A stretch of 64,000 nt of DNA. Origin: Nostocales cyanobacterium HT-58-2. Lineage in GTDB: Bacteria > Cyanobacteriota > Cyanobacteriia > Cyanobacteriales > Nostocaceae. How positions within the stretch are numbered: the stretch's first letter is position 1; each line of letters starts with the position of its first letter. The stretch is taken from NCBI GenBank assembly GCA_002163975.1, contig CP019636.1:676001-740000 (forward strand), in the 5' to 3' direction. A program made the translations under genes and the position numbers. This document shows positions 19,310 to 28,137 of this stretch, in pieces. Under the pieces are notes generated by a model. It saw only the letters and a program-made list of their open reading frames with translations. It did no database searches and was not told the DNA's origin.

Positions 19310-19344
19310 ATTTCTTCGAGCAACGTCAAGACTTCACAATTAAA

Positions 19345-19374
19345 CCGCCTCGGTTGAATTTTGACCAGAGGCGG
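19345..19374. repeat. strong inverted repeat of unknown role
   Basis: CCGCCTC (19345-19351) pairs exactly with GAGGCGG (19368-19374), with a further GGT/ACC pairing inside. No T-run follows on either strand, so it is not a standard terminator. Confidence 0.5.
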
Positions 19375-19404
19375 ATCTTATGATACAAGCATTTATTATC
19401 TGGA

Positions 19405-19602
19405 TCAACACCTGACGTTTACCACCTCAGACCGCTTTGATAAAGGGTTTAGCCTTCCTGCGATGGTAACAAAGTAGAGGAAGCGGCAAAAACTCCACAC
19501 CGTCTTTGCGTATGATTTGCACTGTTCGCACATTTGACGCCGCTCTCCTTCAATGTGCAACAACGGGTCACAGCGGCATAACACCCAACCAGTGCTTTTC
19601 AC
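19405..19602 (-). CDS. unrecognised cysteine-rich open frame, possibly a gene remnant
   Basis: A 65-codon frame with a plausible codon pattern, MKSTGWVLCRCDPLLHIEGE followed by MCEQCKSYAKTVWSFCRF. It has a CxC and a CxxC pair, which suggests a metal-binding knuckle. It begins with ATG or GTG near 19602 and lacks a clear ribosome site. It could be a small protein, a piece of a transposase, or chance. The surrounding 470 bp otherwise holds the terminator and inverted repeat listed above. Confidence 0.25.
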   Translation of the reverse strand: MKSTGWVLCRCDPLLHIEGERRQMCEQCKSYAKTVWSFCRFLYFVTIAGRLNPLSKRSEVVNVRC

Positions 19603-19708
19603 TTTTCATTTTTAGGCTAGCAACTCAGAAGATTAAAAGACATCACTCTCCAGTGAGAGTTGAACATCAAACCAAAGTAAGAATTCTTTGAGTTTTATTT
19701 CTAAACGA

Positions 19709-20167
19709 CTAGTTTCTATTTGGTGTTTTTGTGTCAATGTATTCACGCCAACGAATAATCTGACCCTCTTTGAAATCAACAACTATCACATCATCAGCTT
19801 TATTACGATGACCTGATGCCTTTTCAGTATCTTCGTAATACCATTCCACTACAGTCTGATTTCCCTCAATAATAATTCGTTGAATCTCGATTGTCACATC
19901 TGAAGACTGCTGAGCAAATTGAGTGACTTCTTCCCTTATTTTTTCTCGTCCCTGCCAACGTTTACCAGGCACTATAAGTTCTCCATCCAGAGTAAATAAC
20001 TGGATGAGAGCATCAGCATCTTGAGTAACCCAAGCATATCTCGCTTGTTCAATTAACGTACGAATATCTTCTTTATTCATAGATGAATTGGCAAAAACAG
20101 GAGGTGTACTAACAGTTATACAAAGCAATATAATTCCTAATATTAATAATCTAGATAATTTTGCCAT
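19709..20167 (-). CDS. exported SnoaL/NTF2-like protein
   Basis: 152 residues. The first 26 residues (MAKLSRLLILGIILLCITVS to VFANS) are a Sec signal peptide. The rest fits the NTF2/SnoaL-like cone fold: EDIRTLIEQARYAWVTQDAD, IQLFTLDGELIVPGKRW, VEWYYEDTE and FKEGQIIRWREYIDT. Members bind small hydrophobic ligands or act as isomerases, lyases or dimer partners. No catalytic site can be assigned. Monocistronic, on the opposite strand from its neighbours. Confidence 0.75.
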   Translation of the reverse strand: MAKLSRLLILGIILLCITVSTPPVFANSSMNKEDIRTLIEQARYAWVTQDADALIQLFTLDGELIVPGKRWQGREKIREEVTQFAQQSSDVTIEIQRIIIEGNQTVVEWYYEDTEKASGHRNKADDVIVVDFKEGQIIRWREYIDTKTPNRN

Positions 20168-20427
20168 TCAAACTTTTTGTAAATTAATCACTATAAGAAC
20201 CTCCTTCAGCCTCACACGCTCAGTAACCATCGATTTGTCCTCGTTCACTAAGATACATCGGCTTAGACAAAGAAACTGTTTTATTCACTTTAGTTAGGCT
20301 TTTTATAAATTAAGAATGGTTAAAATAGGAAATCTGTCCTAATCAAGATTTTACAGTACCAAGTTCTGGCACTTTATTGAGGTGCTTAAAATGACCACAT
20401 AGTAAGAATGTTACTTTAAATACTACG

Positions 20428-21579
20428 ATGGCTGTTAGCAACCATGAACGAGTTAGCAGGGGTTTAACTCTTTTGAGTCAAGGCTTATATCCCTATGTCA
20501 AAAGGGAGATGCAAAAAGCTTACGGTGAATACTGGCTAACAATCGCTATATCATCGATGTCTGATGATTTAACCTTAAGGCGTAATGCAGAAGACGTTTT
20601 GCGTGATGATGTTTCTGCTTTATTAAAAATCATCATTGGGCAGTGGGATCAGGTATTTAGTAAAAAACTAAGTTGTGCTGAGTGCGCTTTAGTCAGTGAA
20701 CTGATTGAAGTCTGCAACATGTGGACATATCAATCTCGCTCAACTGAGGATACCTATCGCACTCTCGACACGATCGCTCGACTTCTCAAGGCTATCTCTG
20801 CATTCGAGGGAAATGTTGCAGAACAACAAAAGCAAGAAGTCCTAGCAATCCTCTGTCTTAGGCTAACTCAAAAAGCTCCTCAGACAAAGAAATTAGCTGA
20901 AATCATTAAACAACAATCCTTTCAGGACAGTTCTCTTTTGCGACGTGCACTAACACACCGTTCCTATGTCCATGAAAACCCTCAAGAAGGAGAACACAAT
21001 GAACGCCTAGAGTTTCTCGGCGATGCTTTGCTCACTTTTTTAAGTGGTGAATACCTCTATCGTCGTTACCCACAAAAGGGCGAAGATGAACTCACTCGTC
21101 GGCGTTCTGCGCTTGTAGATGAAAAGCAACTGGCAAAGTTTGCAATTGAGGTTGGCTTGCACTTTAGGATGCGCTTGGGTAAAGGAGCAACTTTAGAAGG
21201 AGGTTACCAAAATCCCAACTTGCTAAGCAGCACGTTTGAAGCAGTTATTGCCGCTTACTATCTAGACAATAATTATGATATCGAAGCAGTTCGTGCCGTT
21301 GTCGAACCGCTATTTGATTCTGTACCTGAAAGTATTGTAGAGTTTCGCTCAAATGTAGACTCTAAAAATCGATTTCAGGAATGGGTGCAGCGTAACATCA
21401 CTCAAGCACCTCCCAAATACGTCACAATTCAAGTTGGTGGTTCTTCTCACGCCCCTCAGTTTATCGCTAAAGTGTTTGTGGGCGACAAAGAGTACGGTAA
21501 AGGCAAGGGGCGTAGTAAAAAAGATGCTGAAAAGGCTGCGGCTGAAGATGCCTTAGCCAGAGTGGAAAAACGAGGGTGA
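20428..21579 (+). CDS. rnc: ribonuclease III with N-terminal Swt1-type HEPN domain
   Basis: 383 residues, about 150 more than ordinary RNase III. Residues 7-125 resemble the Swt1-family HEPN helical domain (LTLLSQGLYPYVKREMQKAY, QWDQVFSKKLSCAECALVSE, DTYRTLDTIARLLKAI). Residues 160-300 are the RNase III domain with HNERLEFLGDALL (Glu192, Glu195, Asp199) and SSTFEAVIAAYYLD (Glu271). Residues 312-382 are a dsRNA-binding domain (KNRFQEWVQRN to GRSKKDAEKAAAEDAL). Two oddities: the HEPN RNxxxH active motif reads CNMWTY (96-101), and Ser268 stands where the catalytic Asp before TFEA is usual. It should cut or bind double-stranded RNA; activity needs testing. Its stop is 2 bp from the convergent GMC gene stop. 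Confidence 0.88.
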   Translation: MAVSNHERVSRGLTLLSQGLYPYVKREMQKAYGEYWLTIAISSMSDDLTLRRNAEDVLRDDVSALLKIIIGQWDQVFSKKLSCAECALVSELIEVCNMWTYQSRSTEDTYRTLDTIARLLKAISAFEGNVAEQQKQEVLAILCLRLTQKAPQTKKLAEIIKQQSFQDSSLLRRALTHRSYVHENPQEGEHNERLEFLGDALLTFLSGEYLYRRYPQKGEDELTRRRSALVDEKQLAKFAIEVGLHFRMRLGKGATLEGGYQNPNLLSSTFEAVIAAYYLDNNYDIEAVRAVVEPLFDSVPESIVEFRSNVDSKNRFQEWVQRNITQAPPKYVTIQVGGSSHAPQFIAKVFVGDKEYGKGKGRSKKDAEKAAAEDALARVEKRG

Positions 21580-21581
21580 GT

Positions 21582-23474
21582 TTATGGCAACTGGGTCAGG
21601 TGGTCAGCCAGACGAAGTGCCAATGCAGCGAGTGTCAGGCTGGGGTTGGCAGCCGGAATTATCGGAAAAACTGACACGTCGCAGACGTACAAATTGTCAT
21701 AAGCTTCCATTCGCAGTTTTTCGTCAACCACTCCTGTGTGATTGTCACTCATCCGCATCGAACCACCAGCGTGATGCACTGTCCCTTCATTACCAAAGTG
21801 CATTCCATCGTTCGGATCATGACGGGCTTGGAGAAAATCGAGGACGCGATTGCGCAGATCCCGTACCTCATTGAACAGGTTTGAGCCTGTCAGGTTGCGG
21901 TTTACCATAACTCCTAACTTCTGTCCTTCGCCTCGATGAAAGACGCGGTTGCGGTCATCAAGTGGGCTAGCAAAAACGAACTGTAGGCGGACCAGTGTTC
22001 GCTGGTCAGACCCCACCTCTTGCTTCCAGACATCGTCATCGGCATGTGCTACATCCCAGTACTTTGGATTGATGAGCAACTCGACATTATAAGGATGATC
22101 TGTGCTACTCGCCTGTTTGTGATACATTATGACTTTCGCATGGTTTTCAAATCCAGCGAATGGGCTGCTTGGATCTAGTTCGTATGTATTTGAGAAGAAG
22201 GCGGGATGGTCAGTCAGCCCGACACCAATCTTTTGATGAGGATCAAAAAGTTGGCTACGCATTGCAATCCGTGGAGTTTCCAAGGAACCTGCCGCCAGAA
22301 CAATCTGCTTTCCGCGATAACGCCGTTGCTGATTACCCACCAAGTCCTGGCATACCACAGCAATGGCTTTGTTGCCGTCGGTTTCAATGTGGGTGACCAG
22401 ATGGTTTAAATTGATTGTCAGATTGTCACGTCCCACTGGACCATGAAACGACAGTGAATCCAGCAGCAACGATGCTGTAGAAAACGTTCCTGTAGATGCC
22501 TCGATAACATTTTCCAGACTCCCTTGATTATCCAGGTTCGGCTGGTGACGCGATCGCGGCAAATCTTCAACATGATAGTCTGAAAATGCAGTCTGCAGCG
22601 AACTGACCATACGGTTTTGGAAGCGTCCAAGTGTCTTTTGCTTCCGCATAAGTTTTTCTGCACGATTATATCCATCAGCACTTGTTAAGTACGAGCGGAG
22701 GCTCTCAGGCCAAAAGCGGAGTTCCCAATCGTGCATACGTGGAATCAGACCTGACCAGAACAGGGAGCGACCTGCAAAGTTCATTTGCACACCGAATAAA
22801 AAATCCGATCCTGGCTCATTGGTGAAATGTCCAACCTGGTGATGTGAAGGGAGCCTGGACCAATCGCCGGGAAGGTTCGTGATATGCGTTGGATAGAGCA
22901 AGCTTCCTGCTTCCAGAACGAGTACGCGCTGACCAAGGTCGGAGAGGGCGTCAGCTAAAATGCCACCTGCCATGCCTGACCCAACCACCACAACGTCATA
23001 TTCTATGGTCTCGTCGGTATTGCTGGGAATGGCATCTTGCTGGAGCTTGCTATCGTCGGTACGCAGGTTGTCATAACCGTGCAAATATCGAGGTGGTTCG
23101 GATGCAAATGAAACATTTTGTTCGTTGAAGATGTGCTCACCAACTGGCTGTAGAGAGATATCATCTCCCTCCATCCAAACCTGCCCATCAAGTACGAACT
23201 TCATCTTCAAACCATGACGATACTTGGATTTTTCCAAGAAGAAGACCCACTCGCCATTGTAGTATGCACCATAAATGTCCTGCGACCAGCCATCAACATT
23301 GTTGCGAATCGTGACCAAATGGTTCGGGCGGTAGCGCTGGGTGCGAAACTTCACATAGAATTTATCGACAGGTGCAGCAAGGAACGACGTAAACGCTATT
23401 GCCTGGTTCACAAACGCTGGCTCAGGCTCCTGTACAGGACCTGCTGAGCCACTATGGTATGGAACAAAGTCCAT
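21582..23474 (-). CDS. GMC-family FAD oxidoreductase with an N-terminal extra domain
   Basis: 630 residues. The FAD site EYDVVVVGSGMAGGILADAL is near residue 160-180, followed by GQRVLVLEAGS; the C-terminal GMC segment has VHHAGGSMRMSDNHTGVVD and VSVFPIIPAANPSLTLAALA, including the His and Asn pair. GMC enzymes oxidise alcohols or sugars. Unusually, about 150 residues precede the FAD motif, with a beta-rich stretch FYVKFRTQRYRPNHLVTIR and YGAYYNGEWVFFLEKSKYRH that looks like a separate immunoglobulin-like or carbohydrate-binding domain (inference). Start ATG at 23474 with GGAGG ribosome site. Convergent with rnc. Confidence 0.85.
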   Translation of the reverse strand: MDFVPYHSGSAGPVQEPEPAFVNQAIAFTSFLAAPVDKFYVKFRTQRYRPNHLVTIRNNVDGWSQDIYGAYYNGEWVFFLEKSKYRHGLKMKFVLDGQVWMEGDDISLQPVGEHIFNEQNVSFASEPPRYLHGYDNLRTDDSKLQQDAIPSNTDETIEYDVVVVGSGMAGGILADALSDLGQRVLVLEAGSLLYPTHITNLPGDWSRLPSHHQVGHFTNEPGSDFLFGVQMNFAGRSLFWSGLIPRMHDWELRFWPESLRSYLTSADGYNRAEKLMRKQKTLGRFQNRMVSSLQTAFSDYHVEDLPRSRHQPNLDNQGSLENVIEASTGTFSTASLLLDSLSFHGPVGRDNLTINLNHLVTHIETDGNKAIAVVCQDLVGNQQRRYRGKQIVLAAGSLETPRIAMRSQLFDPHQKIGVGLTDHPAFFSNTYELDPSSPFAGFENHAKVIMYHKQASSTDHPYNVELLINPKYWDVAHADDDVWKQEVGSDQRTLVRLQFVFASPLDDRNRVFHRGEGQKLGVMVNRNLTGSNLFNEVRDLRNRVLDFLQARHDPNDGMHFGNEGTVHHAGGSMRMSDNHTGVVDEKLRMEAYDNLYVCDVSVFPIIPAANPSLTLAALALRLADHLTQLP

Positions 23475-23674
23475 AAGTACATCCTCCTATCTTCTGTTTA
23501 CTCGTTGATTAGACAAGATATGGTGTTGTGTGACTGTCAATGACTAGCAGTGACACATTGATGTGAGTAGGACTATGTATCTTAAGTCTTTCCTCAATAT
23601 GCAGAACAGAATTTGCACTTTTTTGCTTAACTGCTATTTCTTAATTAGGTGTCAACCCAATCAAGGTTATGCAC

Positions 23675-24895
23675 TTAGACTTCCACTTTTAATGGCAAAG
23701 TGACTATGAAAGTTGAACCGACTCCCTTCTGCGAAACTAAACTGATCTCACCTTGCAATAGTTTCACCAAGCGTGATACTATCGCTAACCCCAAGCCAGT
23801 GCTATCAGGAAGGAACGTTTTAGCACTAGAGGGAATGCGAAAATAGGGTTCAAAAATCTGAGCTTGGTCTTCTGGTTCAATCCCAATTCCTGTGTCGGAA
23901 ACTGCAATGGTCCACTTGTCAATGCCTAATGTTTCACACTTAATTTTTATAGTTCCTGACTCTGTGTAGCGAATTGCATTGCTGATAAGATTTGTGAGAA
24001 TTTGTTGCAACCGTAATGCGTCTGTGACAACTTCTTCAAGAGTGCATAAAGGGGATCTGTCGGCGCCTGTCGAATCACAATTAATGATAATTTGTAAATT
24101 TTTATGACTAGCCAAAGGCTCTAACATTTCATAAACATTTGTGATTAATTCATGCACATTCACTGATTCTAGGTGCAGCTTCATCTGCCCTGCGTCATAA
24201 CGGGAAATCTCTAGAGCATCGTTAATGAGGTGAAGTAATTGTCTCCCACTGCGTAACACACGTTCAACATGTTCTAGATGACTTAATGTGTCTTTTTCAT
24301 TGGATTTTTGGCGTTGGAGGCGCAAAAATAAATCAGAATAACCAATAATCGAAGTTAAAGGGTTTTTGAGTTCGTGTGCCAGAAGCGATAAATTGTCTTG
24401 ATTTGCCCGTACCAAGCGAGTGAGTTCCTGATTGTTGAGACTCAACTGATTTTGCAACTGCTCTAGTTCTGCTAATCGCTGTTGAGTGTAGGTTTGGAAA
24501 CAGTAAGCGATCGCTTCATCCAAAACTATGTCAATGAGACGCACGGTCCGCATCACTTCTTGTGCTGATGCTTGCAGTAATTCCGGCTCTAAAGTAGCAA
24601 ATATGACATTACGTAATAGGCGATACTCTCGGGCAATTTCTGCCGCATCGAAACCTTGCTCAGCCCTGAGAGTACCATGATGCAAACTCGCCTGAACTAA
24701 AGGTTGAATTTCATCATCTTGATATTGAGAAAGTACTGTTGCCAGTGCCGACAGAACATGGTCAAGATGATTTTTAATGGCTGTGCGGGATAGATTATTC
24801 GTGCTAGAAATCTTTTTATCCTGACGGACAGCTTCCACCCACTGTTCTACAATCGACTGAGTTTGATCTCGCAGTAATTGACTAAAATCTTTCAT
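23675..24895 (-). CDS. sensor histidine kinase, soluble, with RsbRD-like N-terminus
   Basis: About 406 residues. The N-terminal 150 residues (FSQLLRDQTQSIVEQWVEAV, HHGTLRAEQGFDAAEIAREY) resemble the RsbRD N-terminal helical domain. A coiled coil leads to HisKA with LLAHELKNPLTSIIGYSDLF (phospho-His in HELKN), then the ATPase: TNLISNAIRYTESG (N box), VSDTGIGIEPED (G1) and FLPDSTGLGLAIVSRLV (G2). No membrane segment is present, so it senses a cytoplasmic signal. There is no adjacent response regulator. ATG at 24895 (GTG just before at 24898). Confidence 0.9.
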   Translation of the reverse strand: MKDFSQLLRDQTQSIVEQWVEAVRQDKKISSTNNLSRTAIKNHLDHVLSALATVLSQYQDDEIQPLVQASLHHGTLRAEQGFDAAEIAREYRLLRNVIFATLEPELLQASAQEVMRTVRLIDIVLDEAIAYCFQTYTQQRLAELEQLQNQLSLNNQELTRLVRANQDNLSLLAHELKNPLTSIIGYSDLFLRLQRQKSNEKDTLSHLEHVERVLRSGRQLLHLINDALEISRYDAGQMKLHLESVNVHELITNVYEMLEPLASHKNLQIIINCDSTGADRSPLCTLEEVVTDALRLQQILTNLISNAIRYTESGTIKIKCETLGIDKWTIAVSDTGIGIEPEDQAQIFEPYFRIPSSAKTFLPDSTGLGLAIVSRLVKLLQGEISLVSQKGVGSTFIVTLPLKVEV

Positions 24896-25154
24896 CACCT
24901 ATGGGTGGATAATATTACCAGTAGAAAAAAATATTTTATTATTTATTTATAAGGTTGTAACATTTGCTTATGAAAAATATGTAATCTAGGAAAATAAAAA
25001 TATATAATTTTTGTTTTTTTCTGATAAATTTTAATCTAGATTACTCCCATATAAAGAGACTTGTTTTTAAATTCAAAAAAGTATATCCTAAGATAGCTTG
25101 ACGCTATTGTATAGCAATGTTACATTTATCAAAAATCGAATTTAAGAGTAAGTC

Positions 25155-25372
25155 AGCCTAATCCAACGAATCGTATTGCGTCAGTTGGAGCGGAGGAACC
25201 AAAGTATGGGGCGTATCTCTGTTGAAGGGGAAAAGCTGAGGTCTAGAGGATAACAAAGGAAACTTTATGTCTTTATCCTTTAAACTTTGTGTTTTATCTC
25301 TTTAGAGAGGGGCATCTCTCAGCCCTAGCCCGTCAGCTAACTTCGTAGGCAATGAGAGGAGACTGAAGAGAA
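25155..25372 (+). promoter_or_regulatory. probable c-di-AMP (ydaO-yuaA) riboswitch
   Basis: The 5' leader of the ABC permease carries the two conserved halves of the ydaO motif in order: AGCGGAGGAACCAAAGTATG (25189-25208) with following GGGGC, and near the 3' end CCCGTCAGCTAACTTCGTAG (25329-25348) followed by GCAATGAGAGGAGA. The intervening 100 bp contains paired arms, for example AAGGATAAAG-like and CTTTATCC elements near 25245-25280. The aptamer ends about 90 bp before the ATG at 25464. ydaO riboswitches bind two c-di-AMP molecules and usually turn genes off. Boundaries are approximate; the ligand call rests on motif match. Confidence 0.82.
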
Positions 25373-25463
25373 GGCATTAGTCTAATGTCCTGATCTCATC
25401 AGTATCCTTGGCTGGTACTGCTCAGATTACTTGTACCTGCGCTTGAGTCTGTTGAGGTCAAAG

Positions 25464-26315
25464 ATGGTATTTCAACTGAATGTAGCTGCCATTTTGGCGG
25501 TAGCTGGTCAAACAGCTTGGAAACGTGCTAAGCCTGTTATTATACGGGATACTTTTTTGCTACCTTTGGTTGGCTTTTTGGGGGTTATTGTTATTTGGTG
25601 GATAATTGCTCTTGCTAACCATGAACTGATGCCCACTCCGCCCGAAGCGCTGGCAGCAAATTTAGATTACATCCTTAACCCATTTTTCCAAAGAGGACCA
25701 GGTAACTTGGGGATTGGTTGGCTATTGATAGCAAGTATCCGACGGGTATTGATAGGCTTTGCGCTAGGTGCGATTGTTGCGATTCCTGTTGGTTTTCTGA
25801 TAGGGATGTCCAGAACAGCAATGATGGTTCTCAATCCCGTCATTCAAATCTTCAAACCAGTCTCACCCCTTGCATGGCTGCCGATCGCTCTTGCCATCTT
25901 TAACTTAGCTGATCCATCAGCAATTTTTGTCATTTTTATCACCTCTTTGTGGCCCACAATTATTAACACAGCCCTCGGAGCTTCCAGTGTTCCCAAAGAT
26001 TATATAGATGTGGCGCGAGTACTGGAAATGCCCCGTTGGCGAAGAATTACAAAAATTATCTGGCCTGCAAGTTTACCCTACATTTTTACAGGTTTGCGAC
26101 TGAGTTTAGGAATTGCTTGGCTAGTCATCGTCGCTGTAGAAATGCTCACAGGCGGTATTGGGATTGGCTTTTTCGTCTGGGATGAATGGAGCCGCTTGAA
26201 CTTGAATTCTGTTTTTCTTGCAGTGCTTGTGATTGGCTTAACAGGTCTATTTCTTGATTATGCGATCAGTAGAATACAAGCTTTTGTAACTCACCGCCCA
26301 ATCAGTTCCAATTAG
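25464..26315 (+). CDS. ABC transporter permease, NrtB/CmpB (NitT/TauT) family
   Basis: 283 residues from the ATG at 25464, which follows a GAGG ribosome site; the frame extends 33 bases upstream to a TTG inside the leader. The protein has about six membrane segments and the BPD_transp_1 EAA-like loop YIDVARVLEMPRWRRITKII. It matches NrtB/CmpB/SsuC-type permeases, which carry nitrate, bicarbonate, sulfonates or similar anions with a periplasmic binding protein. First gene of a three-gene set with its binding protein (26603) and ATPase (28138), under the leader riboswitch. Substrate is not fixed by sequence. Confidence 0.88.
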   Translation: MVFQLNVAAILAVAGQTAWKRAKPVIIRDTFLLPLVGFLGVIVIWWIIALANHELMPTPPEALAANLDYILNPFFQRGPGNLGIGWLLIASIRRVLIGFALGAIVAIPVGFLIGMSRTAMMVLNPVIQIFKPVSPLAWLPIALAIFNLADPSAIFVIFITSLWPTIINTALGASSVPKDYIDVARVLEMPRWRRITKIIWPASLPYIFTGLRLSLGIAWLVIVAVEMLTGGIGIGFFVWDEWSRLNLNSVFLAVLVIGLTGLFLDYAISRIQAFVTHRPISSN

Positions 26316-26602
26316 CTATTCGTGAACCGTCAATCATTCAGGTGCAGAGTGCATTAACGCAGTGCCCACTGCCTCACTCCACGTTTATTAAGAGTTACTT
26401 GCGGCTTAGATAGCCGTTTCATTGGTCAAATCTGACTTTTTTAAATACCTCGTAAATTCTATGGGGCAAAGGGGATAAGGAATTTCAAATTCAAATAACA
26501 AAGCAGCTTTTAACCAACAGTGTGTGTGAAACTTGAGCACACAAATCTTTTACCTTCCTGGTTCATTATTTAGAGTTATTTTGCCGCCGCCGGAGGTTTT
26601 TC

Positions 26603-28015
26603 ATGGGTAATAATAACACAAGTCACTGGAAGCGACGAGACTTTATCCAAGGACTGGGAGCAACAGCTTTTGCAACTGGACTTTCTTCTTGTGCCATTAA
26701 TGCAAACCGTGCCCCCAAAGGGTTATCAGAAGCGGCGTTGGCGGTGGAACCAGTCGTAGACCCCAAAACACTAGAAAAACCTAACATTAGGGTGGGGTAT
26801 GTACCAGTGAATGACTGCGCTCCCTTTGCCGTAGCTTGGGAGAAGGGTTTTTTCCGCAAGTATGGTTTGAACGTCACCCTCAGTCGTGAAGCAAGCTGGG
26901 GGACATCTCGTGACGGCATTATTTTTGGTCGCCTTGATGCTTCGCCAGTCGTGAGTGGTGCAGTCACCAATGCTAGAACGGGTGCAGAAGGAGCACGTCA
27001 TGCTCCCATGTGTGCAGCAATGACAATTCATCGTCACGGTAACGCGATGACGATGAATAAGGCAATGTGGGAGTCGGGGTTACGTCCATGGCAAGACTAT
27101 AACGGCAATTTGGAAGAGTTTGGGCGAGATTTTCGCAATTACTTTGAAAAGTTACCACCTGAGCAACGAGTTTGGGCAGTGGTGCTGAGTTCAGCCATTT
27201 ATGAATACTTTATCCGCTACTTGTCTGCTGCTGCTGGAGTGTCTCCTGATAAGGAATTTCGCATTATTATCGTCCCACCCCCACAAATGGTGGTGAACAT
27301 GAGAATTGGGGCGATGCAAGGTTATATGGTGGCAGAACCTTGGAATACAAGAGCAATTACTGGCAATGAGGGAATTGGCTTTACCTTTGCTCAAGGGAGA
27401 GAAATTTGGCAAGGACATCCAGACAGACTTCTAGGTGTCATGGAGTCTTTCATCAAAGAAAATCCCAAAACTTATCGCTCCTTAGTCAAGGCGATGATAG
27501 AAGCTTGTCAGTACTGTAGCGACCCGAAAAACCGAGAGGAAGTGGCTAAAATTATTACGAGTAAGTCATTTACAGGAGCAAAACTCAAATTAACTAAACC
27601 TGCCATAGTTGGTGAATACAATTATGGTGGTTTTGATGACAAAAAACGGGTTTGGAAAGCGCCTGAAACAACAATCTTTTTTGAGAAACCTGCCAATCTT
27701 GTCAAACAGCCAAATGACCATTCAACCTTTCTATGGCAATCTCAAAGTATTTGGCTCATGACTCAGTCAGCTCGTTGGGGACAAATTAAAGAAATTCCCA
27801 AAAATGCTGAAGAATTGGCTCGTAAAGCTTGGCGAACTGACTTGTATAGAGACATTGCTAATGAAATGGGAATTCAATGTCCAAAAGAAGATTACAAGAT
27901 AGAAGAAGCTGAACTCTTTATTGATAAGAAAGCTTTTGATCCGAGTGATCCAGTAGGGTATCTCAAGAGTTTTGAAATTAGAGCCAATGCTCCTCAATCT
28001 TTCTTTATGTTTTAG
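26603..28015 (+). CDS. ABC transporter substrate-binding lipoprotein, NrtA/CmpA family
   Basis: 470 residues. The N-terminus has a twin-arginine signal (HWKRRDFIQGLGATAFATG) ending at a lipobox-like LSSC, as in NrtA and CmpA. The mature part follows the NrtA/CmpA pattern: IRVGYVPVNDCAPFAVAWEK, MTIHRHGNAMTMNKAMW, GYMVAEPWNTRAI and QGHPDRLLGVMESF. NrtA binds nitrate/nitrite and CmpA bicarbonate; the deciding residues need structural alignment, so I do not choose. Start ATG at 26603 with GGAGG ribosome site. A 287-bp spacer separates it from the permease, so it may have its own promoter. Confidence 0.87.
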   Translation: MGNNNTSHWKRRDFIQGLGATAFATGLSSCAINANRAPKGLSEAALAVEPVVDPKTLEKPNIRVGYVPVNDCAPFAVAWEKGFFRKYGLNVTLSREASWGTSRDGIIFGRLDASPVVSGAVTNARTGAEGARHAPMCAAMTIHRHGNAMTMNKAMWESGLRPWQDYNGNLEEFGRDFRNYFEKLPPEQRVWAVVLSSAIYEYFIRYLSAAAGVSPDKEFRIIIVPPPQMVVNMRIGAMQGYMVAEPWNTRAITGNEGIGFTFAQGREIWQGHPDRLLGVMESFIKENPKTYRSLVKAMIEACQYCSDPKNREEVAKIITSKSFTGAKLKLTKPAIVGEYNYGGFDDKKRVWKAPETTIFFEKPANLVKQPNDHSTFLWQSQSIWLMTQSARWGQIKEIPKNAEELARKAWRTDLYRDIANEMGIQCPKEDYKIEEAELFIDKKAFDPSDPVGYLKSFEIRANAPQSFFMF

Positions 28016-28137
28016 CAAGACTCACAAGAATTCATGACATCTTGTTGACTGTTCTTTCTGATTTATCCTTTGTCATTCATGAATGACTAATGTCATTTAT
28101 AAATGACTCATGAATAGACTATTGTAGGAGTGTTAAA

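Noticed and set aside
25398..25440. NtcA site upstream of the ABC permease
   Set aside because: GTA and TAC words are present but the spacing is not the eight bases of the NtcA consensus.
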